Shown: piece after piece, positions 6,301 to 13,654 of the stretch
Numbering within the stretch: position 1 is the stretch's first letter
Layout of the letters: each line of letters opens with the position of its first letter
Origin: Clostridia bacterium
Lineage (GTDB): Bacteria > Bacillota > Clostridia > Oscillospirales > CAG-382
NCBI GenBank assembly: GCA_017620655.1
Contig: JAGAUT010000019.1
Span: forward strand, 1 to 50,014
DNA length: 50,014 bases
Direction of reading: 5' to 3'
Notes under the pieces: model-generated
What the model was told of the DNA's origin: nothing
What the model saw: only the letters and a program-made list of their open reading frames with translations
Database searches by the model: none
Program-made: the position numbers and the translations under genes

Positions 6301-8760
6301 TTATAAAAGCAGCTGTTTCAAAGCATCTATGTCCCTTTCCGAAAGCATGTTTTCACACATGTGCGTTTCAAATGCTTTTTTCAGAGACAAGGCATCAATT
6401 TCAACCTTTTTTCCTTCAAGTTTATTATGCAAAGCTTTCGCAATAAGGTCATCACAATACAATTTGTTGAATTTCTTGTTTTCACAATAGCTTCCATACA
6501 AGGCATTGCAGAATTCCTCAATGCAATAATCCTCTACCGCCGGAAGTTTCTTTTTCTTTATTTCAACATACATTGATGATACAGTGTGATACATTCTTTC
6601 GCAAAAAGCGTCTGTCTTATTGATGCTTTTATCAAGAGTGAGAATCAATTTCTCATACAGAATTCTCAATCCTGATTTTTCGACACACAAAACGTAGTAA
6701 CATATCAATGTTTCCATCAAAATCTGAAGTGAATGATTTGTTGTGTTTTTGTTTTTCAGAATGTGCTTGTAAAGTTCCTTTTCTACAAGTAATTCATACG
6801 AAAAATCTGACAAAGGGTAATCAGGCGAAAGCACCGTAAGAACGACTCTCAAAGGATTTTCAGTTTGTTTTAAGTAATTTACAATATCGTCGGTATACCT
6901 CTCGGCTCCCCTTTTTGTTCCTCCGTCAAATCCTCTGGAAAGATAACGTTTATTATCCTGAAGTCGTTTTTCAAAAGCATCATCATAAGTGCTGTCGAAA
7001 ATGCTTATTTCCAAGGTTTCCTTTGAATACGTATCGGTAAAGTTTTCAAAGCCGTTCATCATTCTTGCAAAGTGGGCATTGATGCTAAGAAGCGTCATTT
7101 TTCTGTCGCTCATCTTTTCTTCATGAAGCTGCTTTAACAGCGGATTTAAATGTGAAACATCATTTTCATTGCACAGACTAAGCCATCCGGCAAGAAATCT
7201 GCAATATGCTGAATAAAGCTTTACTGTTATAGCAGAATGACCGAGTTTTATGCTTTCAGCATACAGTCTGTCGGTTTCTCTTTCGCATCTGTAGAAGACC
7301 CGTCCCCTGTCGCAGGTATCGTGTCTGTGACAATAAACGCCATCCTCATCAATTGCCGCAAAATGATCAAAGCTTTCGCTGCAAAGTCTTATGACATCAT
7401 CGAGAAGTGCAGCTTTCATATCGTCGGGATAGTCACATTCTTTGTACAAGTCAAAAATTCTATCCATGGAAGAAAGAAGTATACACAAAACATTTTCATG
7501 CAGTTTATACATATCAACGGTCATGTTTCTTATAAAAGTCAGGCTCAGACGCACAAGGTCAAGCAGAAACAGAATCTCATATGTATAAATATCGGGAAGA
7601 CAGTCATCCATGTACAGTTCTTCATCATAGATTTCTTCAAGAAATTCAGGTGTTGCAATCATCTCTGAAACAACTGACAAATAATAATCAGCATTTCTCA
7701 GAAGAAGATGTGCGGTATAATCCGCACCGTTTTGCATACTGCAAAAGGTTAGCATGAGACATAAAAGCATTTTATAAAGCTTTATCCCACCGCGTTTATC
7801 TGCTCCTGCAAAACGCGTATATGCACATAGAAATTCAAGGCTTGCGGCAAAGGAATTATAGTCATCTTGGTCGGTATATAGAGTTGCCGATATATCCTTG
7901 ACATTCTGGAGAATTCTGAATGAACACATACTTTCGGTAAACGCCATAAATGTTTTACAGTTATCGGGCGAGGGGCAAAGCACATCGAGAACATATCTTT
8001 TAAGGCTTCTATCAATATGAATTCTTCCTGAAGGCAAAGTTGTGACAAACCCCGCCGTTTCAAGGCTTTCAAGCTCTGTGGCAAGTTCGCCGAGGTAAAA
8101 CCGAACAGAATTTTTATCGAAAACACCATTTTCACTGCTTACGACGGGAATTGCTGAGTCAAGCTGCGAAAGAATTGCACACAGCGTCATCAGCAGTTCT
8201 TTCTGCCTATGTGTCAGGCAGTCAAGATTATATTCCTTTGCTTTTCCGTTAAAAAGAACCGTTTCTGCTTTATCGCAATTCATATGTTTTCGTGAAACGA
8301 CAAGCACCTTGCAAGGCATTGCAAAAAGATGACGCATATACGGAGTGGGTGCAGCTATGTCAAAGCCGTCAACAATCACAAGGGTTTTACTGTCGGCAAA
8401 GTCTTCAAATTTCAAAAGGTAATTGTCGGTATCAAGTCTCTTTTCCTTAAAATCCGAAACCACAAAGGGACGGCAGAGGCTTTCTTTAAGCATACTGTCA
8501 ACACTGATACGTATCATATTATCATTAAAAAGATATGCATATCTATCAAATTCGGCGTAAAGCACCCTGCTGAAATTTGATTCAACTGCAAATTTTAAAG
8601 TACATGCCGTTGCCTTTTCGGTATCTTCACAACAGAGGATTACGTTTTCATTGCCTTTATCAAAGGCATCGCAAAGAATTCGAAGGTCGTTTTCACACAC
8701 ATTATCGAAAGGCAGATTGAAAATATATTCATCTGCCGCAAGGATATATTTATCTGTCAT
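6301..8760 (-). CDS. Hypothetical degenerate STAND-like ATPase with helical repeats
   Basis: This is an 819-residue soluble protein that I cannot assign to a named family. The first 160 residues have the outline of a STAND/NB-ARC NTPase. A phosphate-loop position is occupied by ILCCEDTEKATACTLKF (about 41-57) and so lacks the GxxGxGK pattern. LVIVDGFD (127-134) resembles Walker B, and KVLVVSR (151-157) resembles sensor 1. About 180-270 looks like a winged helix (LGELATELESLETAGFV). The remaining 550 residues are predominantly helical and Cys/Leu/Tyr-rich, as in TPR-like arms. ATP binding is doubtful. The ATG at 8760 follows AGAGGTGAG; the GTG at 8769 is inside that site. A sigma-A-like promoter precedes it and a terminator isolates it from the Spo0A-C-like gene. 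Confidence 0.6.
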   Translation of the reverse strand: MTDKYILAADEYIFNLPFDNVCENDLRILCDAFDKGNENVILCCEDTEKATACTLKFAVESNFSRVLYAEFDRYAYLFNDNMIRISVDSMLKESLCRPFVVSDFKEKRLDTDNYLLKFEDFADSKTLVIVDGFDIAAPTPYMRHLFAMPCKVLVVSRKHMNCDKAETVLFNGKAKEYNLDCLTHRQKELLMTLCAILSQLDSAIPVVSSENGVFDKNSVRFYLGELATELESLETAGFVTTLPSGRIHIDRSLKRYVLDVLCPSPDNCKTFMAFTESMCSFRILQNVKDISATLYTDQDDYNSFAASLEFLCAYTRFAGADKRGGIKLYKMLLCLMLTFCSMQNGADYTAHLLLRNADYYLSVVSEMIATPEFLEEIYDEELYMDDCLPDIYTYEILFLLDLVRLSLTFIRNMTVDMYKLHENVLCILLSSMDRIFDLYKECDYPDDMKAALLDDVIRLCSESFDHFAAIDEDGVYCHRHDTCDRGRVFYRCERETDRLYAESIKLGHSAITVKLYSAYCRFLAGWLSLCNENDVSHLNPLLKQLHEEKMSDRKMTLLSINAHFARMMNGFENFTDTYSKETLEISIFDSTYDDAFEKRLQDNKRYLSRGFDGGTKRGAERYTDDIVNYLKQTENPLRVVLTVLSPDYPLSDFSYELLVEKELYKHILKNKNTTNHSLQILMETLICYYVLCVEKSGLRILYEKLILTLDKSINKTDAFCERMYHTVSSMYVEIKKKKLPAVEDYCIEEFCNALYGSYCENKKFNKLYCDDLIAKALHNKLEGKKVEIDALSLKKAFETHMCENMLSERDIDALKQLLL

Positions 8761-8784
8761 CTGCCTCACCTCTTTTACAAATAC

Positions 8785-8813
8785 ATTTTACACCATTCAT
8801 ACAGTAAAATCAA
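8785..8813 (-). promoter_or_regulatory. Sigma-A-like promoter of the STAND-like gene
   Basis: On the minus strand TTGATT (8808-8813) and TAAAAT (8785-8790) are separated by 17 bases, about 25 bases before the ribosome site. Confidence 0.55.
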
Positions 8814-8814
8814 C

Positions 8815-8840
8815 AAAAAAGCGGCACTTGCCGCTTTTTT
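8815..8840 (-). terminator. Terminator of the Spo0A-C-like gene
   Basis: A perfect 12-base inverted repeat (AAAAAAGCGGCA / TGCCGCTTTTTT) has a two-base turn and a T run on the minus strand. It ends the gene that starts near 9457. Confidence 0.88.
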
Positions 8841-9457
8841 CAGTTTATACTCTGTCTGCTTCTCAGATTACACCTCAAAAGAACATATCTGACGAGAACA
8901 TCAACAAGTTCCTTGACAGTTACCTCTTCATATGTTCTGTGGGTAAGTCCGTCAAAAAAAGGATATTTCCTTGACAGCTCCCTTGATGGCACTATTCCTT
9001 TGCATGCATATCTGCAAAGCCGTTCGCAGTTATGGGAGGTTATACCGAAGCTTTTGGCAACTATGGGATACACATCCTTCATCTGATAGACTTCTCCGCC
9101 GGAAGCAATTCTTGCCGCCTCGAGAACACATGCCTCCAGGAGTCTGAAACCCTTTATGCTTTCATGAATTCCAAGGTGCAGAAGAACGGGACGGATTCTG
9201 GAAAACACTTTATCCCTCTCCTTTTCATCAATAACCTTGCCCACAAGCTCTATCTTCCCGAGATACGACTGTCTCTGTGCATCACCTTCTTCATCTTTTG
9301 CGAAGGTCATGTCAATAATAAAGCTCTCAAGGTCATAACAAAGGTCGCGGTATTCATCGTCAATCACCGTTTCATGCATTTTCTTTATTTTTCTTTCAAT
9401 GTCATACAGCATAATTTCACCATGATGTCCCAATTTTTTGCCGTTTTTCCTCGGCAT
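8840..9457 (-). CDS. Stand-alone Spo0A C-terminal-like DNA-binding protein
   Basis: This 205-residue protein has a C-terminal half that resembles the DNA-binding domain of the sporulation regulator Spo0A. The stretch from about residue 91 (VLLHLGIHESIKGF) through VYPIVAKSFGIT and ERLCRYACKG parallels the Spo0A pattern of HxxGxxxxIKGY, then LYPxIAKxxxTT, then ERxIRHA. There is no receiver domain. The N-terminal 85 residues are charged and helical, so it cannot be phosphorylated in the usual way. The start is uncertain. No clear ribosome site precedes the ATG at 9457. An ATG at 9412 with GGTGAAATT upstream is an alternative, and a possible -10 (TAAAAT, 9462-9467) would place the transcript start almost at 9457. 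Its targets are unknown. Confidence 0.7.
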   Translation of the reverse strand: MPRKNGKKLGHHGEIMLYDIERKIKKMHETVIDDEYRDLCYDLESFIIDMTFAKDEEGDAQRQSYLGKIELVGKVIDEKERDKVFSRIRPVLLHLGIHESIKGFRLLEACVLEAARIASGGEVYQMKDVYPIVAKSFGITSHNCERLCRYACKGIVPSRELSRKYPFFDGLTHRTYEEVTVKELVDVLVRYVLLRCNLRSRQSIN

Positions 9458-9519
9458 TTACATTTTATCACATTTGACACAAGAAAACTGTCGCTTTTTG
9501 CACTTTAAAAAAATATAGC

Positions 9520-9545
9520 AAAAAAGACGGTATATAACCGTCTTT
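9520..9545 (-). terminator. Terminator of rpmE
   Basis: Stem AAAGACGGT / ACCGTCTTT with a 5-base loop is followed on the minus strand by a T run. Confidence 0.85.
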
Positions 9546-9560
9546 AAAATTGCTTTTCAA

Positions 9561-9761
9561 TTAGTCAAGATTGAACTTCTTCTTGAACTTATCAACACGT
9601 CCGCCTGCATCTACGAACTTCTGCTTACCTGTAAAGAAAGGATGGCACTTAGAGCAAATATCAACTCTGAGTTCGGACTTTGTGGAACGGGTTGTGAATG
9701 TTTCGCCGCAAGCACACTTTACTGTTGCTTCAACGTATTCAGGATGGATTCCCTGCTTCAT
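9561..9761 (-). CDS. rpmE: 50S ribosomal protein L31 (zinc-binding type)
   Basis: This 66-residue ribosomal protein begins [19 protein letters not shown] and has the typical [34 protein letters not shown] core. The Cys pairs CACG and CSKCH are present, so it is the zinc-containing (C+) form. AAGGAGTG lies seven bases before the ATG. It has its own near-consensus promoter and terminator and is divergent from spoIIE. Confidence 0.97.
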   Translation of the reverse strand: MKQGIHPEYVEATVKCACGETFTTRSTKSELRVDICSKCHPFFTGKQKFVDAGGRVDKFKKKFNLD

Positions 9762-9806
9762 TTATTTTCACTCCTTATCAAAGAAACTCTTATATCGTAC
9801 TTTGGT

Positions 9807-9835
9807 ATTATAACACAAAAGAATTCGTAATGCAA
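9807..9835 (-). promoter_or_regulatory. Sigma-A promoter of rpmE
   Basis: On the minus strand TTGCAT (9830-9835) and TATAAT (9807-9812) are separated by 17 bases. Confidence 0.75.
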
Positions 9836-9909
9836 TAGTTATTTTGCTTTAATTGAAAATATTTTATGAACAAAACGTCTTCAAAATATATTGGTATTTA
9901 CCTCTGTGC

Positions 9910-9946
9910 TTCGACAAATATTTCACCGTCTTACTGTTAGTATAAT
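9910..9946 (+). promoter_or_regulatory. spoIIE promoter with Spo0A box
   Basis: A TATAAT element (9941-9946) lacks a good -35 at 17 bases. Instead a perfect Spo0A box in reverse orientation (TTCGACA, complement TGTCGAA) lies at 9910-9916, centred about 40 bases before the expected transcript start. In Bacillus, spoIIE and spoIIG promoters are sigma-A promoters with abnormal spacing and 0A boxes overlapping the -35 region. The arrangement here is the same. Confidence 0.65.
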
Positions 9947-9979
9947 ACAGAGGACAACAAACAAGACGGGAGAATTAAA

Positions 9980-12325
9980 ATGCAAATCAAACAGTTAAAG
10001 AACAGACAGCAAAGAAAGTGTACGGGGCTTTTGGATTTATTGAAAATGAGGTTATCATGCTTTGCAGCAATGACTGCTAGAGCCTTATGCCCCTTTGAAG
10101 ACGAGGTAAAGGGTGTCATTTCAAAGAACAGGAATAAAATCATTACGGGTGCTTTTTACACATCTCTTTCCTTTATTCTCGGTCTTTCAAGGTTAGACAT
10201 AGGAATGCTCCCCTTCGGTCTTGCAATGTTATGCACGGGGTACGGCGAAAATGCCGTTTTCTGTTTTGCAGGTGCTGCACTTTCATGCCTTACCGAAGGA
10301 ATAGGCGGCATCATACAATTTATAACCTTTTTTCTGATATTCCTGCTGAGAAAAAGCATAACATCTTCACGGTTTGACGAGGGATTGCTTCCGAGAATTC
10401 TGACAGCCTTCGCCGGCTCAGCCTTTATAGGTGCCTGTGTTCTCTTTTCGGGCGGCTTTTCATTTGATTTACTTTTATCCTATTTAATGTATGTTTCTCT
10501 TTCATCGCTCGGAGTTTTCCTTTTTTCAGGTGCTGTAAGCAAAGAAAAGGATGATGTATCAAACAGCCTGCGGCTCTTATCTATATACTCGATATGCATA
10601 TGTCTTATACCTGCACTTAACAGATTATCCGTATTTAAAATTGACTTCGGTGTAATCGGAGCCGCCATAATGGCTCTGTGGATATGCAAAAACAAGGGAC
10701 CTGTCTACGGATGTGTTGCGGGATTTCTGTTTGGTTTTGCATGCTCCGAGCCGCTGTATTCCGCACCTATAGGCATTTCCTGTCTTGTCAGCGGTTTTCT
10801 CTTTACAAAAAGTCTCTTTCCTGCCGTCGTTGCTTTTCCCGCTTGCTCTTTCTTTGTTTACACATACATATTCGGGCTGTCAGAAATATATTCATTTATT
10901 CCTTTCGTACTGGCAGGTGCTCTTTTATTTTTGGCATTTCAGGAAAAAATGCCCCTTCTTTCGCTTGACACTGTCTTGCCGCAAAAGAAGGCACCTTCAA
11001 AGCGTTCTTCAAAATCCAGTGAATTTGACAAGGTTTCGGAATCACTTACGGGACTTTCGGCAATCCTTTACAAATTTGCAGAACACATGAAGGCTCCCTC
11101 TAATGCCGAAACGGGCGAAATAATAGACTGTGCTTTCTCTGAGGTCTGCAAGGGCTGCTCAATGAAAAGCATGTGTTATGCCAAAAGAGAATGCAATCTT
11201 CCATCCGTCAGGTCAAAGCTTGTTTCAACACTTCATCTGAGAAAGGTTGACGTTGATGAACTATCGGGTCTGCTTCTTGACAAATGTATAAAAGTCAAAG
11301 AATTATGCGACTACATAAACACACATTACTCAGAGCTTCATTTCCTCACAATGAAAGCAAACCGTACCCAGACGGTTGCCGGTCTTTACAACTCAATGTC
11401 GCATCTCATGCGTTCAACCTCCAAGCATGAAAACGAAAAGAATGTCCGCGACGAAAGGCTTGAAAAATGTATCGGTGATGCCTTAAAAAGAATTGGAGTA
11501 GAATTTTCCTTTGTTGCGGCAAACGGTTCACGAAACAAAGACATTATCATACACGGAATAAGGGCTGACAAAATCCCATGCTCATCAAAGCAGCTTTCCG
11601 ACTATCTCTCGGACGAGTGCAGGATAAAGCTTTCGGAGCCTGTGTTTGACATATCTGATTCTGCAGATATGATTATGAAGCTCTCACGAGGTGAAATACT
11701 GTCGGTTGACTATGCCCAATGCTGTGAAAACAAGCAGGATGAAAACGTAAACGGAGACACGGTATGCTTTTTTGAAAGCGACAAGGGCTTTTTCTACTCG
11801 GTCATTGCCGACGGCATGGGCAGCGGAAAAAACGCCGCCGCAACAAGCAGGCTTTCCTGTGTGTTCTTAGAGAAAATGTTATCGGCAGGAACAGCAAAAA
11901 ACGTCTGCATAGAAATGCTCAACAACCTTTTGCTTTCCAAGAACGACGAGACCTTTTCGGGTATTGATTTACTTGAAATAGACAAGCTTTCGGGAAGTGC
12001 CTGTTTTATAAAAGCAGGTGCGGCACCGTCATTTGTTCTCAGAAAAACAAGGCTTTACAAAATTACCTCAGAGACACCGCCTGTCGGCATTATCCCGTCT
12101 TTTTCCGCCGAAAGCACGCGGTTCTCCCTCGAAAAAGATGATGTGATAATCATGGTTTCCGATGGTGTTATCGAATCGGATGCCGATGCTGTATGGTTAT
12201 CCGAAATCATAAGCCCCGAAAACCAGAACGAGCCGGCGCTTCTGGCGAAAAAGCTTATTGAAAAATCACAAGAGCTTGGCGGCAGAAGAGACGACGCCTC
12301 GGCATGTGTTATAAGAATTAATTGA
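9980..12325 (+). CDS. spoIIE: Stage II sporulation protein E (PP2C phosphatase)
   Basis: SpoIIE dephosphorylates the anti-anti-sigma factor SpoIIAA to activate sigma-F in the forespore and takes part in polar septation. The 781-residue protein has about ten membrane segments in residues 50-325, a Cys-containing central domain (CAFSEVCKGCSMKSMC), and a C-terminal PP2C phosphatase domain. The phosphatase motifs are IADGMGSGKNA (Asp at about 611), SGSACFIKAGAAPSF, IIMVSDGVIES and RRDDASACVIRI, so the metal-binding Asp residues are present. The length is close to the usual 800-830. GGGAGAA precedes the ATG. The upstream Spo0A box suggests the standard phospho-Spo0A activation. The UPF0178 gene promoter begins at its stop codon. 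Confidence 0.95.
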   Translation: MQIKQLKNRQQRKCTGLLDLLKMRLSCFAAMTARALCPFEDEVKGVISKNRNKIITGAFYTSLSFILGLSRLDIGMLPFGLAMLCTGYGENAVFCFAGAALSCLTEGIGGIIQFITFFLIFLLRKSITSSRFDEGLLPRILTAFAGSAFIGACVLFSGGFSFDLLLSYLMYVSLSSLGVFLFSGAVSKEKDDVSNSLRLLSIYSICICLIPALNRLSVFKIDFGVIGAAIMALWICKNKGPVYGCVAGFLFGFACSEPLYSAPIGISCLVSGFLFTKSLFPAVVAFPACSFFVYTYIFGLSEIYSFIPFVLAGALLFLAFQEKMPLLSLDTVLPQKKAPSKRSSKSSEFDKVSESLTGLSAILYKFAEHMKAPSNAETGEIIDCAFSEVCKGCSMKSMCYAKRECNLPSVRSKLVSTLHLRKVDVDELSGLLLDKCIKVKELCDYINTHYSELHFLTMKANRTQTVAGLYNSMSHLMRSTSKHENEKNVRDERLEKCIGDALKRIGVEFSFVAANGSRNKDIIIHGIRADKIPCSSKQLSDYLSDECRIKLSEPVFDISDSADMIMKLSRGEILSVDYAQCCENKQDENVNGDTVCFFESDKGFFYSVIADGMGSGKNAAATSRLSCVFLEKMLSAGTAKNVCIEMLNNLLLSKNDETFSGIDLLEIDKLSGSACFIKAGAAPSFVLRKTRLYKITSETPPVGIIPSFSAESTRFSLEKDDVIIMVSDGVIESDADAVWLSEIISPENQNEPALLAKKLIEKSQELGGRRDDASACVIRIN

Positions 12326-12350
12326 CAGGCACCCGTTTATATGTTAGAAT
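12322..12350 (+). promoter_or_regulatory. Sigma-A promoter of the UPF0178 gene
   Basis: TTGACA (12322-12327), overlapping the spoIIE stop codon, and TAGAAT (12345-12350) are separated by 17 bases. The leader to the proposed ATG at 12367 would be only about ten bases. Confidence 0.6.
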
Positions 12351-12366
12351 GTCTACGGTGATTCCG

Positions 12367-12804
12367 ATGAAAATTATAATTGATGCAGATGCCTGTCCCG
12401 TAACGGCAATTGCCATAGACGAAGCAAAGAAAAGAGGTATACCCGTTATATGCATCTGTGACACATCACACATTATTTCAAATGAATATGCAACAGTAAA
12501 AATTGTAGACAAGGGAAATGACAGTGCCGACCTTGCCGTTGTAAATCAAAGTGCCGAGGGTGACATTGTCATAACTCAGGATTACGGTGTTGCATCCATG
12601 GCTCTTGCAAAAAAAGCTCTGTGCATAAATCAGAACGGTATGTATTATACCGAAAGCAATATTGATTCTCTCATGGCAATACGGCATTTAGCCGCCGCAG
12701 AAAGAAGAAAAAGCTCAAAGCATCATCTTAAAGGGCCGAAGAAAAGAACCCTCGGGGATGACGACAGCTTCAGGCGGGCTTTTATATCTCTTCTTGACAG
12801 ATGA
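12367..12804 (+). CDS. UPF0178 (YaiI/YqxD, DUF188) family protein
   Basis: This is a 145-residue member of the YaiI/YqxD family, a PIN-like fold of unknown biochemical role. The family hallmark MKIIIDADACPV opens the protein. GDIVITQDYGVASMAL follows in the middle, and the C-terminal half has the usual HHLKGPKKRT and DDDSFRRAF. The start at 12367 agrees with the family N-terminus and has GGTGA upstream; the earlier ATG at 12349 falls in the promoter -10. The gene directly follows spoIIE, though it seems to have its own promoter. Confidence 0.92.
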   Translation: MKIIIDADACPVTAIAIDEAKKRGIPVICICDTSHIISNEYATVKIVDKGNDSADLAVVNQSAEGDIVITQDYGVASMALAKKALCINQNGMYYTESNIDSLMAIRHLAAAERRKSSKHHLKGPKKRTLGDDDSFRRAFISLLDR

Positions 12805-12815
12805 ACGCAATAAAC

Positions 12816-12839
12816 AAGACCGCCTTTTCGGGCGGTCTT
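12816..12839. terminator. Bidirectional terminator
   Basis: Stem AAGACCGCC / GGCGGTCTT with a 6-base loop lies between the convergent UPF0178 and membrane-anchored protein genes. Confidence 0.85.
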
Positions 12840-12844
12840 AATCT

Positions 12845-13516
12845 TTATTCTACCTCAAAGTCAATATTTTTGAAAACAGCACTTCTGTTACTATCCCCGT
12901 CATACACCTCATATTTACAAAGAAGCTCATAGCTGCCGTCGGGCTGTACAGCATCAATTTCAAGAACATAGGAGTGACGTTTTGGGTTTCCGTTTTCGTC
13001 AAGCTCATCAGTTGTCAGCTTTATATTCTCAAAGCATACCCTGATATATCTGAAACGCTCGCGAGACGCATTTTCATAGAAAAACTCATCAAACACATTT
13101 CCGCTTTCATCGACAAGTCTGAGTCTGAAAGGTATGCCCTCAAAGTCGCCTTTGACAATATCATGGTTATACTTTATGGAAAACTGAAGCTGATTTGTTT
13201 TAGGAATATGGTAAAGGTGATTGAACTCAATTATTATGCCCTCATCAACGCTTACCCATGCCGACTGCATTCCGTACTGCTGAACCCTGACCTCTTCCGG
13301 ATTGTTTTCATACGCCTCGAAAAAAGCCTCATTCATGAGTACCTTCTTTACAATCGGGTGGTCTGTACTCGTAACACACCTGTAAAAAAGCAAAAGGCAT
13401 ATAAGAACTATCAGAGAAACAGCAATCCACTTGAGAATTCTCACAAAGATATTCTGTTTTTTCTTGGGTTCTTCATTGAAAACATCAGCGTTTTCATTTA
13501 TATTAAAATCACTCAT
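12845..13516 (-). CDS. Membrane-anchored hypothetical protein
   Basis: This 223-residue protein is not recognised as a named family. A charged Asn/Glu/Lys-rich cytoplasmic N-terminus of about 25 residues precedes a single transmembrane helix (ILKWIAVSLIVLICLLLFY). An outside domain of about 175 residues, rich in beta strands, follows: FSIKYNHDIVK, FRLRLVDESGNVFDEF and SYVLEIDAVQPDGSYELL. The topology suggests an N-in, C-out surface protein. The ATG at 13516 follows GAGGTGAGG; the GTG at 13525 is part of that site. It has a strong sigma-A promoter and is divergent from the RodA/FtsW-type gene, so an envelope role is possible but unproven. Confidence 0.6.
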   Translation of the reverse strand: MSDFNINENADVFNEEPKKKQNIFVRILKWIAVSLIVLICLLLFYRCVTSTDHPIVKKVLMNEAFFEAYENNPEEVRVQQYGMQSAWVSVDEGIIIEFNHLYHIPKTNQLQFSIKYNHDIVKGDFEGIPFRLRLVDESGNVFDEFFYENASRERFRYIRVCFENIKLTTDELDENGNPKRHSYVLEIDAVQPDGSYELLCKYEVYDGDSNRSAVFKNIDFEVE

Positions 13517-13535
13517 TAACCTCACCTCATGAAAA

Positions 13536-13564
13536 ATTATACCAACAAATTATTGTGTTTGCAA
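13536..13564 (-). promoter_or_regulatory. Sigma-A promoter of the membrane-anchored protein gene
   Basis: On the minus strand TTGCAA (13559-13564) and TATAAT (13536-13541) are separated by 17 bases. Confidence 0.72.
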
Positions 13565-13593
13565 GAACAATATATAAAATTTATATTTTTATA

Positions 13594-13622
13594 TTTACTT
13601 ATTTGAAAATAGGTTGTATAAT
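13594..13622 (+). promoter_or_regulatory. Sigma-A-like promoter of the RodA/FtsW gene
   Basis: TTTACT (13594-13599) and TATAAT (13617-13622) are separated by 17 bases in a very AT-rich divergent region. Confidence 0.5.
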
Positions 13623-13654
13623 TAATTTATAGCTCAATGAAAGGGGGAAAACGG

